NCBI GenBank assembly: GCA_003223315.1
Contig: QHYR01000263.1
Span: forward strand, 1 to 34,220
DNA: 34,220 bases
DNA from: Acidobacteriota bacterium
GTDB lineage: Bacteria; Acidobacteriota; Terriglobia; Acidiferrales; UBA7541
Direction: 5' to 3'
The position numbers and the translations under genes were made by a program. Under the pieces are notes generated by a model. The model was not told the origin of the DNA. It saw only the letters and a list, made by a program, of their open reading frames with translations, and did no database searches. Every line of letters begins with the position of its first letter. Position 1 is the first letter of the stretch. This document shows, one piece after another, positions 32,502-34,220 of the stretch.

Positions 32502-33974
32502 TCACTGGCCTCCCAGGTAGGTTTTCACGGCTTGTTCCGCTACGCCCATGGCCCGCGCGAGCTGCACTTTGGCGATGTTGAAGGCGTAGAGACTCGAGAT
32601 ATACGCTTGGTCGGCTGCAGACACTGATTCCTGCGCCTGGACGACTTCGATGTTGTCGGTGACGCCGGCTCCAAAACGGTCTTGCGCCTCGCTCAGAGTC
32701 TCGCGAGCAAGGCCCTTATTGCTTTGGGCCACGTTCACAAGGTCTGTAGCGGAAGTGAGATCCAAAAAAGCAGACCGCACATCCTGATCGATTCGTCCCC
32801 GAAGGTCCTGCACCTCTGCGCGCCTCCGCTGCAGCTTCGCATCCGCCTCCAGGACATCACCTCTTACGCGGGTTCCCTGGAAGATCGGGATATTCACACT
32901 GGCGGCCGCGCTGAAGGTGCCGTGTGAGTTCGCAAAATTCGGGCCGATATCGCCGTAGTCCACTTGTGAGCTGACGGAGGGGTAGTTCTCAGCGGCGGCT
33001 GCTTTTCGCGAGAGCTCCGCGGCTTGCACTTCAAGCTGGGCGCTTAGGTAGTCGGACCGATTCGCGTAGGCGTCCTGAAGCGCTTTTTCGAGTGTGACTC
33101 CTTGCAGAGGAGCGTAAGCTGCGCTGTCCGTCAGCGTGAAATCCTGTCCGGGCGGAAGGCCGATGGCGCGTGCCAAACTCAAGAAGTCCTTGGCCTGTTG
33201 ATCTTGCGCCGCGATCAGCCGCTGCTGCTGGGTCTGCAGCTCTACGTTAGCGCGCAGTTCGTCGATCCGCGCCGCGACGCCCGCTTTCGTCTGATCCAGC
33301 GCTCTCTGATAGAGCGCCCGCGAAGTCTCTAACTGCGCCTGCTGCGATTCGACCGTCGCCCGATCGGAAAGGACCTGTAGATACGCGTTGGCGACCACCA
33401 GGATTACAAGGTCGCGGCTGTTCTTATAGGAATAATCCGAGGCTCGCAGACTTTTCTGAGACGCGCGCAGTTTTTCCACTGCGTTCCAATCGAAGAGCTT
33501 CTGGGACCAATACGCGCGAGCGTCCTCCACGCCGAAGGGGCCGACAACCACAGGGAAACCCGGTAGTGGGAGTTTGAGGCCCAGCGCCCGGAGATTCACT
33601 TGCTCAGCGGTCTGAGATACAGAAGCAATGACATTCGGTAGCAGCTCGCTCAGAGTCTTGAGCCGTTCCGCGCGAGCCGTGCGGGTGCCCAAGTCACTTT
33701 CGATCAATCCGAGGTTGTACTTCAGACCACGGTCCAGAGCATCGCCCAGCGAGAGTGAAATAACCGTACCCGTGGGTCTGCCCATGGGAACACTGCCTAG
33801 GAAAGGACTCTGAGTTCCGAGAGGGCCGGAAACGAAAACCCCCGACGCAGGGGACGTAAGCTGCCCCTGGTTCGCAGAAGTTTGTGCAAGCAGCGATCGC
33901 GGCGTCGCGACCGTCATGCAGAAAATCGCCAAAGCTGCCAGGCTGTTCAAGATCGCTTGTCGAATCCAAAGCAT
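32502..33974 (-). CDS. tolC: TolC-family outer-membrane efflux protein
   Basis: This is a 490-aa protein with a signal peptide ending near LLAQTS (about residue 30); ATG 33974 is preferred to the TTG at 33983, which overlaps the upstream gene. It has the two outer-membrane efflux (OEP) repeats: LSLGDALDRGLKYNLGLIES opens the first, and the long helix pair includes ARIDELRANVELQTQQQRLI. The second opens near LEKALQDAYANRSDYLSAQL and ends with GAGVTDNIEVVQAQESVSAA. It is the outer-membrane exit duct for the EmrAB pump encoded next (one-base gap). The gene follows the DUF2934-like gene by five bases. Confidence 0.93.
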   Translation of the reverse strand: MLWIRQAILNSLAALAIFCMTVATPRSLLAQTSANQGQLTSPASGVFVSGPLGTQSPFLGSVPMGRPTGTVISLSLGDALDRGLKYNLGLIESDLGTRTARAERLKTLSELLPNVIASVSQTAEQVNLRALGLKLPLPGFPVVVGPFGVEDARAYWSQKLFDWNAVEKLRASQKSLRASDYSYKNSRDLVILVVANAYLQVLSDRATVESQQAQLETSRALYQRALDQTKAGVAARIDELRANVELQTQQQRLIAAQDQQAKDFLSLARAIGLPPGQDFTLTDSAAYAPLQGVTLEKALQDAYANRSDYLSAQLEVQAAELSRKAAAAENYPSVSSQVDYGDIGPNFANSHGTFSAAASVNIPIFQGTRVRGDVLEADAKLQRRRAEVQDLRGRIDQDVRSAFLDLTSATDLVNVAQSNKGLARETLSEAQDRFGAGVTDNIEVVQAQESVSAADQAYISSLYAFNIAKVQLARAMGVAEQAVKTYLGGQ

Positions 33975-33979
33975 GGCTC

Positions 33980-34220
33980 TCAAACCTCTCTACCATCGTC
34001 GGCCGTCAGTCCTGGGTCCATTTCATCTGCCATCTCCAGCTGCGTTGGGTTGGTTCTTTCGGGACGCGCGCTCCACGCCTGGGCCCAGTCTTCGAAGTCA
34101 TAGCCAAACATCCCGCCGTGCTGGCGATGAATCTCACGCGCACGTCGCAGGATCTCCTCGATCTTCAGTATTTCTCGGGCCTCTGGGCTTGCCACGCGCA
34201 TCTCCGGGGTTCCGATCGGG
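33980..34220 (-). CDS. DUF2934-like small protein (5' end outside window)
   Basis: The frame is open to the window edge. An ATG at 34201 may be the start, because GGAG touches it, but that spacing is too short, so the real start is probably outside. The visible part, about 79 residues, contains EEILRRAREIHRQHGGMFGY and DFEDWAQAW. This matches my memory of the DUF2934 helical motif (R-A-x-E-x-x...G...H-D-x-x-D-W-x-x-A). The role of that family is unknown. It lies five bases upstream of tolC in the same direction, so it is the first visible gene of the efflux operon. Confidence 0.6.
   Translation of the reverse strand, partial: PIGTPEMRVASPEAREILKIEEILRRAREIHRQHGGMFGYDFEDWAQAWSARPERTNPTQLEMADEMDPGLTADDGREV

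Overview
The window reads as a piece of an Acidobacteriota chromosome. This rests on protein resemblance, not on a marker gene: a DUF6152-type secreted protein, a reaction-centre-type cytochrome c joined to a LolA-like domain, many Sec/Tat-exported hydrolases, a PQQ enzyme with its cytochrome at the N-terminus, and RRM RNA-binding proteins next to small basic proteins. I saw no phage genes, insertion sequence, CRISPR array, tRNA or rRNA.

Left part (1-18448), exported metabolism. Positions 1-2602 hold three plus-strand genes: the end of an unnamed family, a DUF6152 protein closed by a clear terminator, and a di-haem cytochrome fusion. Two minus-strand genes follow, a secreted unknown and a secreted alpha/beta hydrolase. 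The plus strand at 5010-8735 carries a Tat-type amidohydrolase, a TPP-dependent 2-oxo-acid-type enzyme with an unusual signal-like N-terminus, and a di-haem cytochrome c one base downstream. From 17442 down to 8751 six minus-strand genes run in one direction: an ACS-type transporter, a CHRD lipoprotein, a PQQ/cytochrome c dehydrogenase, an amidase, an M20 peptidase and a metallo-beta-lactamase-fold hydrolase. A LigI-like 2-pyrone-4,6-dicarboxylate hydrolase is divergent from the transporter. Together they suggest uptake and oxidation of small organic or aromatic acids outside the cytoplasm, but no ring-cleavage gene is present.

Middle part (18449-24168), an RNA-centred region and the most interesting one. 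Three copies of the same ~75-95-nt leader precede three transcription units: (a) a cold-shock protein, with an RRM protein and a 55-aa basic protein downstream; (b) on the minus strand, a 106-aa unknown, an RpoD-type sigma factor, an RRM protein and a 52-aa basic protein; (c) a 79-aa unknown, an 86-aa probable SH3-like protein, a third RRM protein and possibly a small zinc-ribbon protein. Each leader ends in an intrinsic-terminator-like hairpin placed before the first gene, and each carries an upstream CCTTT segment able to pair with the AAAGG that opens the terminator stem. This looks like a shared attenuator. Because CspA-family proteins can act as transcription antiterminators, a feedback circuit run by the local Csp protein is a plausible hypothesis.

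Right part (24169-34220). There is a remnant of a Ser/Thr kinase catalytic loop, then a large secreted protein with two choice-of-anchor-P-like modules and its own terminator. A repeat-rich control region, a secreted LolA-like/metallo-beta-lactamase protein and an NAD(P)-binding protein follow. Last comes a tripartite efflux operon (DUF2934-like protein, TolC, EmrA, EmrB) read leftward from the window edge.
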